Positions 53,858 to 62,632 are shown, counted from the stretch's first letter. The stretch: DNA of 64,000 nucleotides from Paenibacillus taichungensis (GCF_003287275.1 NZ_QEVW01000014.1:248001-312000), one strand, 5' to 3'. Translations and numbers: made by a program. Notes: generated from the letters alone by a model not told the origin.

Positions 53858-54751
53858 TTAGATGTCTGCCTTGAATGAGCGAATACTGAATATGGCAATG
53901 GCACCTGTAATCAGAAATGATACCCACCCGATTGCGCTGGCCAGACCATAATCATTGTTTAGAAAAGCTGTACGGTATACGAGTGTACCAATAACCTCGG
54001 AACTGCCTGCCGGTCCGCCGCCCGTCATGATGAACACATTCTCAAAGGCCTGAAAGGCTCCGTTCACCATCTGAATGACGGCAATAAGCGTAATTGGCTT
54101 CAGCAACGGCCAGGTAATTTTCAATATCATGGTTGTTTTCTTGGCACCATCCACACTTGCTGCTTCATACAGTGTCGGATCAATGGAAGTCAGGCCAGCG
54201 TAATACAGAATCAGTGTTCCCGGCAGACCGCCCCAGATTGATGTCAAAATAATACCGAGTAAAGAAGTAGATGAACTCCCCAGCATTCCACCAGGTACAG
54301 CAAGGAAATCCAAGCCCATCCATAAGAAGAGTGAGTTGAATGCTCCACTAGGTTCAAACAAGCCTTTCCATACATAAAAGATAGCTACGCCAGATGCGAT
54401 CATCGGCAGAAAATAAATCGTCCGGTACCAAGTTGCTGCCTTCGTATTTTGCAGCACAAATGCCAGCACAAGTGCGATTGGAACGACGACCACAACCTGT
54501 GAAACCGCAATAATCAGATTGTGCAGAACGGCATTATAGAAATTCCGGGTTACAATCGGATCATCACCGAGCAGGAACTGACGAAAATTCGCCAGACCTT
54601 CAAACCTTGCGGTGGAAAAATCGATCCCGGACCAGTTATAAAAGCTGAGCATGATCGAGAATCCGACCGAATACACCCCAATGGCGAGAAACAAAAGCAC
54701 GCCAGGCAGTAAGAAGAGATACGGCATCCACTTATTTCGACTTTTTATCAT
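53858..54751 (-). CDS. Carbohydrate ABC transporter permease, MalF type
   Basis: A 297-aa CUT1 permease; EAA loop E-A-A-S-V-D-G-A-K-K-T-T followed by I-T-W-P-L-L-K-P, six membrane spans. ATG 54751 is 7 nt from AAAGGTG; a TTG at 54757 is less likely. It follows the binding-protein gene after a strong intercistronic stem-loop (54779-54813) and overlaps no other gene. Forms the channel with the MalG-type partner downstream. Confidence 0.9.
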   Translation of the reverse strand: MIKSRNKWMPYLFLLPGVLLFLAIGVYSVGFSIMLSFYNWSGIDFSTARFEGLANFRQFLLGDDPIVTRNFYNAVLHNLIIAVSQVVVVVPIALVLAFVLQNTKAATWYRTIYFLPMIASGVAIFYVWKGLFEPSGAFNSLFLWMGLDFLAVPGGMLGSSSTSLLGIILTSIWGGLPGTLILYYAGLTSIDPTLYEAASVDGAKKTTMILKITWPLLKPITLIAVIQMVNGAFQAFENVFIMTGGGPAGSSEVIGTLVYRTAFLNNDYGLASAIGWVSFLITGAIAIFSIRSFKADI

Positions 54752-54778
54752 GATCAATCACCTTTTGCTCTCAATTTG

Positions 54779-54813
54779 GCAATCGACAGCCCCTTACGGG
54801 GCTTGCCGATTGC
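54779..54813 (-). other. Intercistronic stem-loop after the binding-protein gene
   Basis: GCAATCG (outer) and AGCCCC (inner) pair with CGATTGC and GGGGCT around a 4-nt loop; no U run follows. Such hairpins after solute-binding-protein genes often stabilise the upstream message or attenuate read-through, giving more binding protein than permease. Confidence 0.65.
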
Positions 54814-54822
54814 TTTGATGTT

Positions 54823-56202
54823 CTAGTTCCCGCTTGCTTTCAGACTATCCATGGTGTCGTCGAACTTCTTGGCGACTTGTTCAGCGGTCATCTTTTTCTC
54901 GATCATGGATTGCATGGACTGAGCATACACTTCCCACTCTTTGTGCTTGCCACGATACGTATTGATCGCTGGTGAAGCTTGGCTGTAAGGGCCAGGCTCG
55001 GCAGCGAATGCTTCTGAAATTGATTTCAGATTCGGGTCCAGATCATTTGCACGATCGCCCAGATTCAGCGCAGGTACTGTATAGGCCGCATTAGCAAAAG
55101 CAACAGCAGCATCCGGATCACCTGTCAGGAATTTAATGAAATCGAGTGCTTCAGCCTTGTTCTGCGAATCTTTATTCACTGACAACATCGTTAACGTGAA
55201 TGGATCAGTCGTCCAGCTGTTAATTTTTGACCCTTCAAGCGGTGGTACCGGGAAAGTGAAAATATCGTCAGGACTCATTCCCATAGCCAGTAGCGTAGAC
55301 ATTGTGAAGGAACCACCGAGATCGAAAGCGGCCTTGCCAGCGGCAAACGCCTGATCTGCTCCATCAATATCCGTTGATAAAATTCCCGGCATAAGCAGAT
55401 CTTTGTTTGCCAGTGTCTCCATCGCTTTCACTACCGGCAGGTTAGAAGGGTCGCTTAGTTTGGACTTTCTTTCAAGCAGATCAATATAACCTTGAGGTTC
55501 GTTCAGCATGATGGACAGTGCCGAACCGGCCCAGTTTTCCCACAGATCAGGCAGCTTTGCACCAAACACAAGCCCAGGAGTACCTGTTTTCTCTTTGACA
55601 GTCTCCATCATGGTGACGAATTCTTCCCACGTTTTTGGCGCTTCCGCTGTCAGACCCGCTTCTTCTATCAGCTTCTTGTTACCGTAGAAAGTAAAGAATC
55701 CTCCAATATCGAGCGGCAGTCCATAGAACTGTCCAGTCTTCAGTGACTTTTGAATGGTGGTGGCATTCTTGTCTTCTTTCCAGGAGTCAACCTGGCTCTG
55801 TGTAACAATGATCGGGTCCATTGCAGCACTGTAGTAGCTGTTCAACAGATCATCGTCGACTTCACCAGACAGCTCGAGAACCGAGTTCTCGATGGAATCC
55901 CCTGCCGTTGCCCACCAGTTCACGATATCCGGCAAATTTTTGGAGTTGGCTGCTGCCTGGAATTTTTGGCGATACGTATCATCTGGTGTAAAGGTCTCGA
56001 GTTTGACTTTGATTCCTGTTTTCTCTTCATACAATTTCGCAGCTGCTTCAATCCCTGGCGTGTAAGCAACCTTCCACGTCCACATGGTCAGCTCTTTACT
56101 CGCTTTGGGTTCCGTCCCCCCGGACTGCGTATCACCGCAAGCGCTTACAATGAGTGAGATAACAGTTAACAAAGTAACGATCATGCCTGCTCTTTTTTTC
56201 AT
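54823..56202 (-). CDS. Sugar-binding lipoprotein of an ABC importer
   Basis: A 459-aa family-1 solute-binding protein. M-K-K-R-A-G-M-I-V signal peptide with lipobox I-V-S-A-C (about residue 22), then L-T-M-W-T-W-K-V-A-Y and typical ligand-domain motifs. ATG 56202 has AAGGGTGG 7 nt upstream; the longer frame has no signal logic. First gene of the long minus-strand glycan operon, transcribed divergently from the GntR/LacI-type regulator. It should bind oligosaccharides released by the surface enzymes. Confidence 0.92.
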   Translation of the reverse strand: MKKRAGMIVTLLTVISLIVSACGDTQSGGTEPKASKELTMWTWKVAYTPGIEAAAKLYEEKTGIKVKLETFTPDDTYRQKFQAAANSKNLPDIVNWWATAGDSIENSVLELSGEVDDDLLNSYYSAAMDPIIVTQSQVDSWKEDKNATTIQKSLKTGQFYGLPLDIGGFFTFYGNKKLIEEAGLTAEAPKTWEEFVTMMETVKEKTGTPGLVFGAKLPDLWENWAGSALSIMLNEPQGYIDLLERKSKLSDPSNLPVVKAMETLANKDLLMPGILSTDIDGADQAFAAGKAAFDLGGSFTMSTLLAMGMSPDDIFTFPVPPLEGSKINSWTTDPFTLTMLSVNKDSQNKAEALDFIKFLTGDPDAAVAFANAAYTVPALNLGDRANDLDPNLKSISEAFAAEPGPYSQASPAINTYRGKHKEWEVYAQSMQSMIEKKMTAEQVAKKFDDTMDSLKASGN

Positions 56203-56608
56203 CCCGCAACCACCCTTATCTTTAATTTTGGATCGTTTCTGGCTTAATGAATATTCCACGACAACAAATCGGCGTTGAAAACCGCTGCACCCCCTTTTTG
56301 AACTAAGGAACACTTGATTAAAATTCTTGGCATAGATAAGATTGTGAAGGCTCGTTGGAAACGCTTTATCCAACAAACTTTAAAAACAATATAAACAACA
56401 TACTTTTACTTGTAAATGTTTATTTTTAGATACAACTTAACAAACTACATTCTTAATAAATTGTTTATTCATAAGGTTTTTTTATTATATTTGTTCGTAA
56501 TTTCAATCTTCTTGTCTTACTCACTTGTTATTGATTTTTAGCACTTGTATATGTTGTATTAATATAATATATTTAGAACGAACTAATAGTGAATGGAGAT
56601 AAAATGCG
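56203..56608. promoter_or_regulatory. Divergent control region of the heteroglycan locus
   Basis: A 406-bp AT-rich gap. TGGAAACGCTTTAT (56356-56369) matches 12 of 14 cre positions and is framed by TTGGA/TCCAA. ACTTGTAAATGTT (56408-56420) and ACTTGTATATGTT (56543-56555) differ by one base and may be operators of the adjacent regulator, one per promoter. TATAAT at 56563-56568 is a good -10 for the regulator gene; its -35 is poor. Confidence 0.45.
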
Positions 56609-57724
56609 ATGGTGAGAACCTTCAAGCCAATGTACAAGAAAATCGAAACATATATCATTGACCAGATTCGAAGCGAAAATTGGAAACCGGGCAGCCGAAT
56701 TCCTTCCGAAAATGAACTGGCTGAACAATTCAGTGTGAGCCGTATCACGGTGAAAAATGCCCTTACTGCTCTGGTCGATAAAGGAGTTGTCTACCGACTT
56801 CAAGGCAAAGGCACCTTTGTTAACGATCATAGCCCCGAGGAGATTCATAACATCACATCAGCGGTAAAAGAGCAGCTCACAGCACCAACAATCGGGTTCC
56901 TTCTCCCCCGTCTCGACAATCGGTTTACCGCCAATCTGCTGAGCGGCATTGAGGACACCCTTTCAGAGAATGGCTATCAATTGTTATTTGCCAAGACGAA
57001 TGATTCACAAGAGACGGAGATTCTCAAAATCCAGGAAATGAAACAGGCGGGCGTCAGAGGACTAATCATTTATCCCGTTGAGGGTGAGCACTATAACAAC
57101 GAGATTCTTGCCCTTACGCTAAATCGCTTTCCCCTGGTCCTTCTGGACCGCAATCTGAAAGGGGTAGAGACCAACTCCATCAGCTCGGACAACCATGAGG
57201 CAGCTATTCAGGCAGTTAAGCATCTTTATGAGCTTGGGCACAGTCGAATTGGCTTTATTTCCACTCTTGCTGAGGGGACATCGAGTATTGAGGACAGATT
57301 GCATGGGTATGAGAAAGCCTTGGAGGACCGTCATATTCTGATTGATCGCAGTATACAGATGACACGTCTGGCCATGAGTGACAGCGATGAAGAGGTTATC
57401 ATGATGATTCAGAAGTTTTTACAGGCAAATCCGCAGATGACGGCCCTTCTATCCTCCAATTTCAGCCCTCATGTTATTCAAGCGGCGATGCAGATGGGGA
57501 TTTCTGTACCAGAAGATTTATCTGTCGTGTTCTTCGATGATGTCGAATTTCCGGAGTTCTGTATCATTCCGCCCACGGCTGTTGTCCAGCAGGAACTTGA
57601 ACTCGGACGAGAAGCGGGCAGAGTCATCCTGAAACAAGTGGAGAATCCAAGCAGTGAGTATCTTCAGGTTAAGTTACCCACGATGCTTATTCCCAGACAG
57701 TCAACAGCAAAAGCGAAATTATAG
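56609..57724 (+). CDS. GntR-headed, LacI-type sensor regulator (AraR-like layout)
   Basis: A 371-aa regulator. Residues about 5-75 are a GntR winged helix (P-G-S-R-I-P-S-E-N-E-L-A-E-Q-F-S-V-S-R-I-T-V-K-N-A-L). Residues about 95-365 form a LacI/GalR periplasmic-binding-like sensor (T-I-G-F-L-L-P, L-V-L-L-D-R-N, G-I-S-V-P-E-D-L-S-V). The same combination occurs in AraR, which senses arabinose. It is divergent from the importer/glycosidase operon, so most likely its repressor, induced by a sugar from the glycan. GGAG lies 11 nt before ATG 56609; GTG 56612 is also possible. Confidence 0.92.
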   Translation: MVRTFKPMYKKIETYIIDQIRSENWKPGSRIPSENELAEQFSVSRITVKNALTALVDKGVVYRLQGKGTFVNDHSPEEIHNITSAVKEQLTAPTIGFLLPRLDNRFTANLLSGIEDTLSENGYQLLFAKTNDSQETEILKIQEMKQAGVRGLIIYPVEGEHYNNEILALTLNRFPLVLLDRNLKGVETNSISSDNHEAAIQAVKHLYELGHSRIGFISTLAEGTSSIEDRLHGYEKALEDRHILIDRSIQMTRLAMSDSDEEVIMMIQKFLQANPQMTALLSSNFSPHVIQAAMQMGISVPEDLSVVFFDDVEFPEFCIIPPTAVVQQELELGREAGRVILKQVENPSSEYLQVKLPTMLIPRQSTAKAKL

Positions 57725-57828
57725 CTACCGTTACTTGGCATTTAACAGGATGCCTTTACTGAAAACGTTTATAGTGGTATTAGATATCCCCATTTCAATG
57801 CCTCAAAATGTTTTTCACGTAAATACGA

Positions 57829-57861
57829 AGAAGGACCCTTCCATTTCAGAAGGGTCCTTCT
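57829..57861. terminator. Bidirectional hairpin between convergent genes
   Basis: AGAAGGACCCTTC and its exact complement with a 7-nt loop, between the GntR regulator and the alpha/beta hydrolase. No long T run. Confidence 0.7.
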
Positions 57862-57878
57862 AGCTATGTGAACGATGA

Positions 57879-58793
57879 CTATTGTAAATTTGCGGAAGTA
57901 ACATCCTTCCAATGTTTATTCGTTCGTATTTCAGCATGCTTTCCAACAAAGGCCATTCTTGCCTCCGAATCATTCATCAATTGATATCTCATCCAAGCTG
58001 TCAAATAACCTCGATGCTGTCCTCCATCCTGCTCTATCGCTGTATGTGCAGCTCCTTTAGCCATGGCCATCAAGACCGGAAGATCCGAATTGGTATTATT
58101 CAAGGCCAATTTGTTGGAGTTTGAGGGGGAGATGATGAAATCCCGGGTTCCCCCTATAACAAAAAATGGTACCTTCAATGCTGATGTATCATACACATCC
58201 TCTGGATCACAATATTTCAGATCAGGCAGAGCAATCGATACAACCGTTTTGATGAGACCCCCGTTCTCAAAATTCGTATGAGCGTTAATCACACCCGTTG
58301 ATCCCTGCGAATGCCCTGCCGCACCGACCCGATCTTTTTGAATCCTGTGATAGAACGGGCTGACCCTCGCTTCATTTTCACTAAGCATATATTCTATGGC
58401 AGTCATAATTTCTTTTCCTGTACCCGTGGTTTGGCTATATGTATCGATGACAATAAATCCCCAACCGGCCAGATGTCTTAACAACTGATCATAATTGTCA
58501 GGTAATGCCCCGGTTCCATTGCCCCAAGCGATGAGCGGGTGCATGACATCCGTTGATTGCGGAGAATAAACCCTGTAGAGCTTCTCGCCATATTCGTCCT
58601 TGATCTCCAGAGTATCTACCTCGTACGTGCCGGGTAGAGCATATTGTTCTTCAACACTTCCGGCTTCGAAAGTAGCAGATACCGAATTTACGAGAATGAA
58701 GGATAGTACGCAAAATGCAGCGATTAAAATACCGACAACACCTGTTATCCATAAAAACCACTTGCTTCGAATTACTCTTTTCAATAGTGGCAT
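57879..58793 (-). CDS. Membrane-anchored alpha/beta hydrolase
   Basis: A 304-aa protein with one N-terminal membrane span (about 12-36) and an extracytoplasmic alpha/beta hydrolase. Nucleophile S162 in A-G-H-S-Q-G-S; likely acid in G-G-T-R-D-F-I; likely His in G-A-A-H-T-A-I. W-G-N-G-T-G forms the oxyanion region. It resembles the PET-hydrolase/dienelactone-hydrolase-like family. ATG 58793 has AGAGGAG 6 nt upstream; the longer frame lacks an SD. Probable esterase/lipase; substrate unknown. Stands alone. Confidence 0.86.
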   Translation of the reverse strand: MPLLKRVIRSKWFLWITGVVGILIAAFCVLSFILVNSVSATFEAGSVEEQYALPGTYEVDTLEIKDEYGEKLYRVYSPQSTDVMHPLIAWGNGTGALPDNYDQLLRHLAGWGFIVIDTYSQTTGTGKEIMTAIEYMLSENEARVSPFYHRIQKDRVGAAGHSQGSTGVINAHTNFENGGLIKTVVSIALPDLKYCDPEDVYDTSALKVPFFVIGGTRDFIISPSNSNKLALNNTNSDLPVLMAMAKGAAHTAIEQDGGQHRGYLTAWMRYQLMNDSEARMAFVGKHAEIRTNKHWKDVTSANLQ

Positions 58794-58911
58794 ACAATCT
58801 CCTCTCACATTAAAGCGGTATTCGTACGTAAAACATACCACAGGTATAGCCCTTTTTGTTTAGAGATTTTTTTGTTTCTTAGTTAATGGTCAATACTTCC
58901 ATATGTGTGCC

Positions 58912-58971
58912 TTGCAATATTAGGAAAACATGATAATATAAATTTAAACAACGTTTAAAACATCGTTTAAA
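58912..58971 (+). promoter_or_regulatory. TetR-gene promoter and operator
   Basis: TTGCAA (58912-58917), 16 bp, TAATAT (58934-58939). Directly after it is TTTAAAC-aac-GTTTAAA (58943-58959), a perfect palindrome, with a third GTTTAAA at 58965-58971. The location suits autorepression by the TetR protein. Confidence 0.6.
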
Positions 58972-58994
58972 TGACTTCATTGGAGGTTTTATAT

Positions 58995-59576
58995 ATGGAA
59001 CCAGACAAGAAAAGTGAAACAAAGGAAAAGATTATGCAAGCCACACTGGAGTTCACCAAACAAAGTGGATTTGAAGGCATCACCATCCGAAAAATTGCCG
59101 AAGCCTCTGGCACAAATGTATCCCTGGTTAATTATTACTTTGGCTCCAAAGAAAATCTGATCAGTGAATCTATTAAAATGATTCTGAGTAGCTTTCAGCA
59201 TACCTTTGCTATACTCGATGAATTATCCATCCCTGCCCGAGATCGATTAAAGCAATTCTTGATGGATTATTTACAAGTCATTCGTGAATATCCCGAATTG
59301 TTATCCAGAATTATTCTTATGGGTTCAGCAGATTTCTCATCTCAACAGGAATATGGGTCGTTTTTAAATCTATTGGGGTTCCCCAAAGTTCAAAATACAT
59401 TAAAAGAGATAACCGGAGAACAACAACCGGAAAGACTGACCACAATGATGACGCAAATTTTTGGGGCGCTTTTTCTTCCGGCACTTATGAGTCCTATTCT
59501 GGAAAAAGGAGCTTCTGTCAAGATTGCTCCTATAGAAGAACAAATTGACTTGCTCTTTGAAAGATACTTTCATTAA
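58995..59576 (+). CDS. TetR/AcrR-family regulator
   Basis: A 193-aa TetR protein. N-terminal helix-turn-helix: G-I-T-I-R-K-I-A-E-A-S-G-T-N-V-S-L-V-N-Y-Y-F followed by G-S-K-E-N-L-I. The C-terminal ligand domain has no recognisable signature. ATG 58995 has GGAGG 9 nt upstream. It is followed after 24 bp by an HXXEE membrane protein, probably in the same operon. Confidence 0.92.
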   Translation: MEPDKKSETKEKIMQATLEFTKQSGFEGITIRKIAEASGTNVSLVNYYFGSKENLISESIKMILSSFQHTFAILDELSIPARDRLKQFLMDYLQVIREYPELLSRIILMGSADFSSQQEYGSFLNLLGFPKVQNTLKEITGEQQPERLTTMMTQIFGALFLPALMSPILEKGASVKIAPIEEQIDLLFERYFH

Positions 59577-59600
59577 ACAACATTGATGGAGGCAATTCAG

Positions 59601-60227
59601 ATGAACACGTTAAGAAAACATTGGCAGGACTTGGGATTGATCATTGCATTCCTTGTATGTATTTATCTCATCTTGGATTGGGGAACACTTCCGCGCATTA
59701 ACAGCATTTTGTGGTTAAGCTTTATTGCCATTCTCCTGCATCAATTTGAAGAATATCGATGGCCGGGTTACTTTGCAGGCTTGTTTAATAAAGTTCTGTT
59801 CCAAAGTAAGATACCTGAGAGATATCCGTTAAATCAGCAGTCAGCCATGATTATTAATCTGATTATCGCCTATGTGTTTTATTTACCGCCTGTATTCTTC
59901 CCTTCCGTTGTATGGCTGGGTCTCGCACCTATATTAATGGGATTTTTCCAGATTATCTGGCATGGCGTCTTCGCCAATATAAAAGCAAAAAGCATATATA
60001 ATCCCGGATTATTTACAGCGATATTTCTGCATTTGCCAATTGGAATCTGGTACATTACAAGTGCTCATGAGCAGAATATGTTAACACCAATAAACTGGAT
60101 TTGGAGCACCATCTATTTTGGCGTAGCTGTCCATGTTTTAATTGTTAAAGGCAATATGTGGCTAAGAAACAAGAACTCCGTTTATCCTTTTTCACAGAAA
60201 CAATTAGGATCTTATACTAAAAAATAA
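59601..60227 (+). CDS. HXXEE-domain membrane protein
   Basis: A 208-aa polytopic membrane protein (about six spans) with H-Q-F-E-E early in the second span and W-H-G-V-F-A-N and Y-N-P-G-L further on, the marks of the HXXEE family. The conserved His/Glu in membrane helices suggest a metal-dependent membrane enzyme, but no activity is known to me. ATG 59601 has GGAGG 9 nt upstream. Co-transcribed with the TetR gene, which probably controls it. Confidence 0.85.
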   Translation: MNTLRKHWQDLGLIIAFLVCIYLILDWGTLPRINSILWLSFIAILLHQFEEYRWPGYFAGLFNKVLFQSKIPERYPLNQQSAMIINLIIAYVFYLPPVFFPSVVWLGLAPILMGFFQIIWHGVFANIKAKSIYNPGLFTAIFLHLPIGIWYITSAHEQNMLTPINWIWSTIYFGVAVHVLIVKGNMWLRNKNSVYPFSQKQLGSYTKK

Positions 60228-60251
60228 ACCTGTGACTTCAATAAAAAATAG

Positions 60252-60285
60252 ACGCATCGAGTCCATGGACTTGATGCGTTTTACG
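60252..60285 (+). terminator. Terminator after the HXXEE gene
   Basis: ACGCATCGAGTCC pairs with GGACTTGATGCGT (one G-T pair) and T-rich sequence follows. Confidence 0.75.
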
Positions 60286-60310
60286 TTTTTCTTTTGAAAT
60301 GATTGAATTT

Positions 60311-61345
60311 CTAAATGTTGAACTTTTCCGTAACTTCCTGCACTTCTATCTCATTGAAAAGAAATGGAGCATTCATTAAATATTCTCTGATACATGCTTG
60401 TGCGTACGGTTGCTCATCTATTAATCCTGATGTTTCTCTAGGGTCGGACGAATGATGGCTGTAATTCTCAATCATGCACATGATAAAGAAACTTTCCAGA
60501 GCCTTAGCATAATCTGTTGGCAGAGCTCTTACACTTTCATAACCTCTGATGAACTCCCAACGTTGTGCGGGAAAAAGCCCTAATATCGTGTTTGCTATAT
60601 CGTAAAGATAATATCCATAGCCACATCGGCCAAAATCAATTGGATTAGGTTGTTCATCGTTGAATACGATGTTGCCAATATGTAAATCTCCGTGGATAAT
60701 TCCGTAATGCTGTGGATTCTGATCCAAGTCTGCGAGTTGGGATAATATTTTACTGGATGCTTTCTGATATGTCTTCCATGCCTGATCGGATAAAAACCTT
60801 GTGTAATAACGTCTCAGTTTGGCCATATCCACTTTGAAACTTTCTTCGCCCCATGCGGGACGAGCGAAATCAACAGATGGCACAAAACGGGCTGTTGCTT
60901 CATGGAGATTTGCGGCCATAAAGCCCATACGGTATGCACAACGTTCATCAAGCTCATTTCCATCCATATGCTCTCCGTCTACCCAATTCATCATCGTGAC
61001 ATAAAAGTACATTCCTGCTTCTTCTGCCTCCATAAACAAAACATATGAACCATCGCGACTCACCACACCCTGAGGTACATGGAGTTCATCGGATGTGCCC
61101 AATGATTGAAGCAAAGTAAGTTCTGAACGAATAGTCTCTTTACTTAGCCGATTGGAATGAATGCGAAGCAAATAGCTTTTCGATGAAGTTGTATCGATTT
61201 TGTACGTGATGGTATCTGACACCTGAATAAAATGTACACAATCCCATGCTAATTCATACTGATCTAATGCCCTTAGACAAATACTTCTCGCCTGAACGAG
61301 CAAACTTTGAAGTTCTTCATGCGTCCCATTTTGAAAAAAAGTCAT
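60311..61345 (-). CDS. Aminoglycoside phosphotransferase-family kinase
   Basis: A 344-aa APH/choline-kinase-fold protein. Catalytic loop H-G-D-L-H-I-G-N-I-V-F and metal-binding P-I-D-F-G-R-C-G-Y-G. The N-lobe has V-S-D-T-I-T-Y-K-I. Similar Bacillales proteins include CotS-like and homoserine-kinase-like members; no resistance function can be claimed. The AGGAGG lies just before two adjacent ATGs (61348, 61345); the second has the better 6-nt spacing. Single gene, convergent to HXXEE. Confidence 0.88.
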   Translation of the reverse strand: MTFFQNGTHEELQSLLVQARSICLRALDQYELAWDCVHFIQVSDTITYKIDTTSSKSYLLRIHSNRLSKETIRSELTLLQSLGTSDELHVPQGVVSRDGSYVLFMEAEEAGMYFYVTMMNWVDGEHMDGNELDERCAYRMGFMAANLHEATARFVPSVDFARPAWGEESFKVDMAKLRRYYTRFLSDQAWKTYQKASSKILSQLADLDQNPQHYGIIHGDLHIGNIVFNDEQPNPIDFGRCGYGYYLYDIANTILGLFPAQRWEFIRGYESVRALPTDYAKALESFFIMCMIENYSHHSSDPRETSGLIDEQPYAQACIREYLMNAPFLFNEIEVQEVTEKFNI

Positions 61346-61493
61346 CATTGTCCTCCTCATTCATCATCCGAAAGCGAATCCAGATGTACAACGAATTATA
61401 CAGAACAGACCATTTGGGGAGTATATAACAAACAATTTTAAAACATTTTTTACACAGGATGCTGTTCACGAAGGGCATTTCCAACACAAAAAA

Positions 61494-61513
61494 AGCCGCC
61501 ATTTCAGGCGACT
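61494..61513 (-). terminator. Terminator of the SDR gene
   Basis: Minus strand AGTCGCC, 6-nt loop, GGCGGCT (one T-G pair), then TTTTTTT. Outside it a 10-bp inverted repeat CTGTTCACGA/TCGTGAACAG (61462-61527) could extend the fold. Confidence 0.8.
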
Positions 61514-61537
61514 TTCCTCGTGAACAGAAAACAGATC

Positions 61538-62518
61538 TTAAGAGATTGGTAAATCCGTTTGAGTCAACTGGGCGGAAACTTCCCATAGACGACGGGCTTG
61601 CTCTGGGTCGATGGCATAGTCTTTGACTCCAAAGAAGGCTCCGTCCGCAGGAGCTGGCTCACTGATGTCACAATCCTCGCAATACACGCCACCTTTTCCA
61701 TCAAGTTGCGGAGAGGTCGCTGCCCATACTTGCGTTGCTGCCCCTTGCTCAGGCGTTTTAAAGTTGGGATTAGCGACTTGACCAGACTCATCAATCCAGC
61801 CCAATGCGATCATTTCCTCTTTCGGCATATGTCGTTGCAACGGCGTCATGATTCCACCTGGATGTACAGAGAATGCACGGACTCCCTGATCTGCACCACG
61901 TCTATCCAGTTCGACGCTAAACAGAATGGTTGCTGTTTTGGACTGTCCATATGCAGGAAACTTTTCATAGCCGTTCTCAAACTGCATATCGTCCCAGCGA
62001 ATTGGTGAAAAATGATGCCCAGTTGATGCAACGGATACAACTCGTGCTCCTCCATGGCTGACGAGTGCCGGCCATAATAAGTTAGTCAGTGTGAAATGTC
62101 CAAGGTGGTTCGTAGCAAATTGAGCTTCCCAACCCGGGCCTACGCGAGTCTCTGGACAAGCCATAATGCCCGCATTCAGGATCAACATGTCGATATTCCG
62201 GTTGCTTGCCAGAAAACGATCGGCAAAAGCACGGACACTAGGGAGATCTGCGAGGTCCAGTTCATCAATCTCTACACCATCTAGTCCTGCAAGAGCCTCT
62301 TTGGCGGTATCTGGCCGACGTGCGGTCACAACAACCTTGGCACCAGCACGAACGAGTGCACGCGTAGTCTCCAGTCCCAATCCGGAATATCCACCCGTGA
62401 CGATGGCAAGTTTTCCGGATAGATCCGTGTTACTCAATACTTCCTCAGTTGTTGTGCGATGGTTGAATCCGGAACCGATTTTATGTTGTAAGGTTTTTGA
62501 ATTGTTATCCTGGGTCAT
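61538..62518 (-). CDS. Short-chain dehydrogenase/reductase
   Basis: A 326-aa SDR. Cofactor motif T-G-G-Y-S-G-L-G-L-E, then L-N-A-G-I-M, catalytic S-V-A-S-T and Y-G-Q-S-K. It belongs to the retinol-dehydrogenase/WW-oxidoreductase-like SDR group with an N-terminal extension and a C-terminal tail. SD AAAGGAG 9 nt before the ATG. Substrate not deducible. Stands alone between two terminators. Confidence 0.9.
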   Translation of the reverse strand: MTQDNNSKTLQHKIGSGFNHRTTTEEVLSNTDLSGKLAIVTGGYSGLGLETTRALVRAGAKVVVTARRPDTAKEALAGLDGVEIDELDLADLPSVRAFADRFLASNRNIDMLILNAGIMACPETRVGPGWEAQFATNHLGHFTLTNLLWPALVSHGGARVVSVASTGHHFSPIRWDDMQFENGYEKFPAYGQSKTATILFSVELDRRGADQGVRAFSVHPGGIMTPLQRHMPKEEMIALGWIDESGQVANPNFKTPEQGAATQVWAATSPQLDGKGGVYCEDCDISEPAPADGAFFGVKDYAIDPEQARRLWEVSAQLTQTDLPIS

Positions 62519-62632
62519 TAAAATAAGCTCCTTTCAGATGTGTCTTCTTCAAGTTTACAGCTTAGAGTGTACTCTAAGTCAAATATGAACGAATTCCTCT
62601 ACTCAATGAATGTCCCAAACCTTTACTAATAC

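Noticed and set aside
54823..56376. Longer N-terminus for the sugar-binding protein
   Set aside because: The extra 58 residues hide the signal peptide and lipobox; ATG 56202 has a proper SD.
60311..61345. Phosphotransferase as an aminoglycoside resistance gene
   Set aside because: Only the generic kinase motifs are present; this fold is common in non-resistance kinases of Bacillales.
61462..61527. 10-bp inverted repeat around a terminator as a transposon trace
   Set aside because: No internal gene or duplication; it can simply extend the terminator fold.
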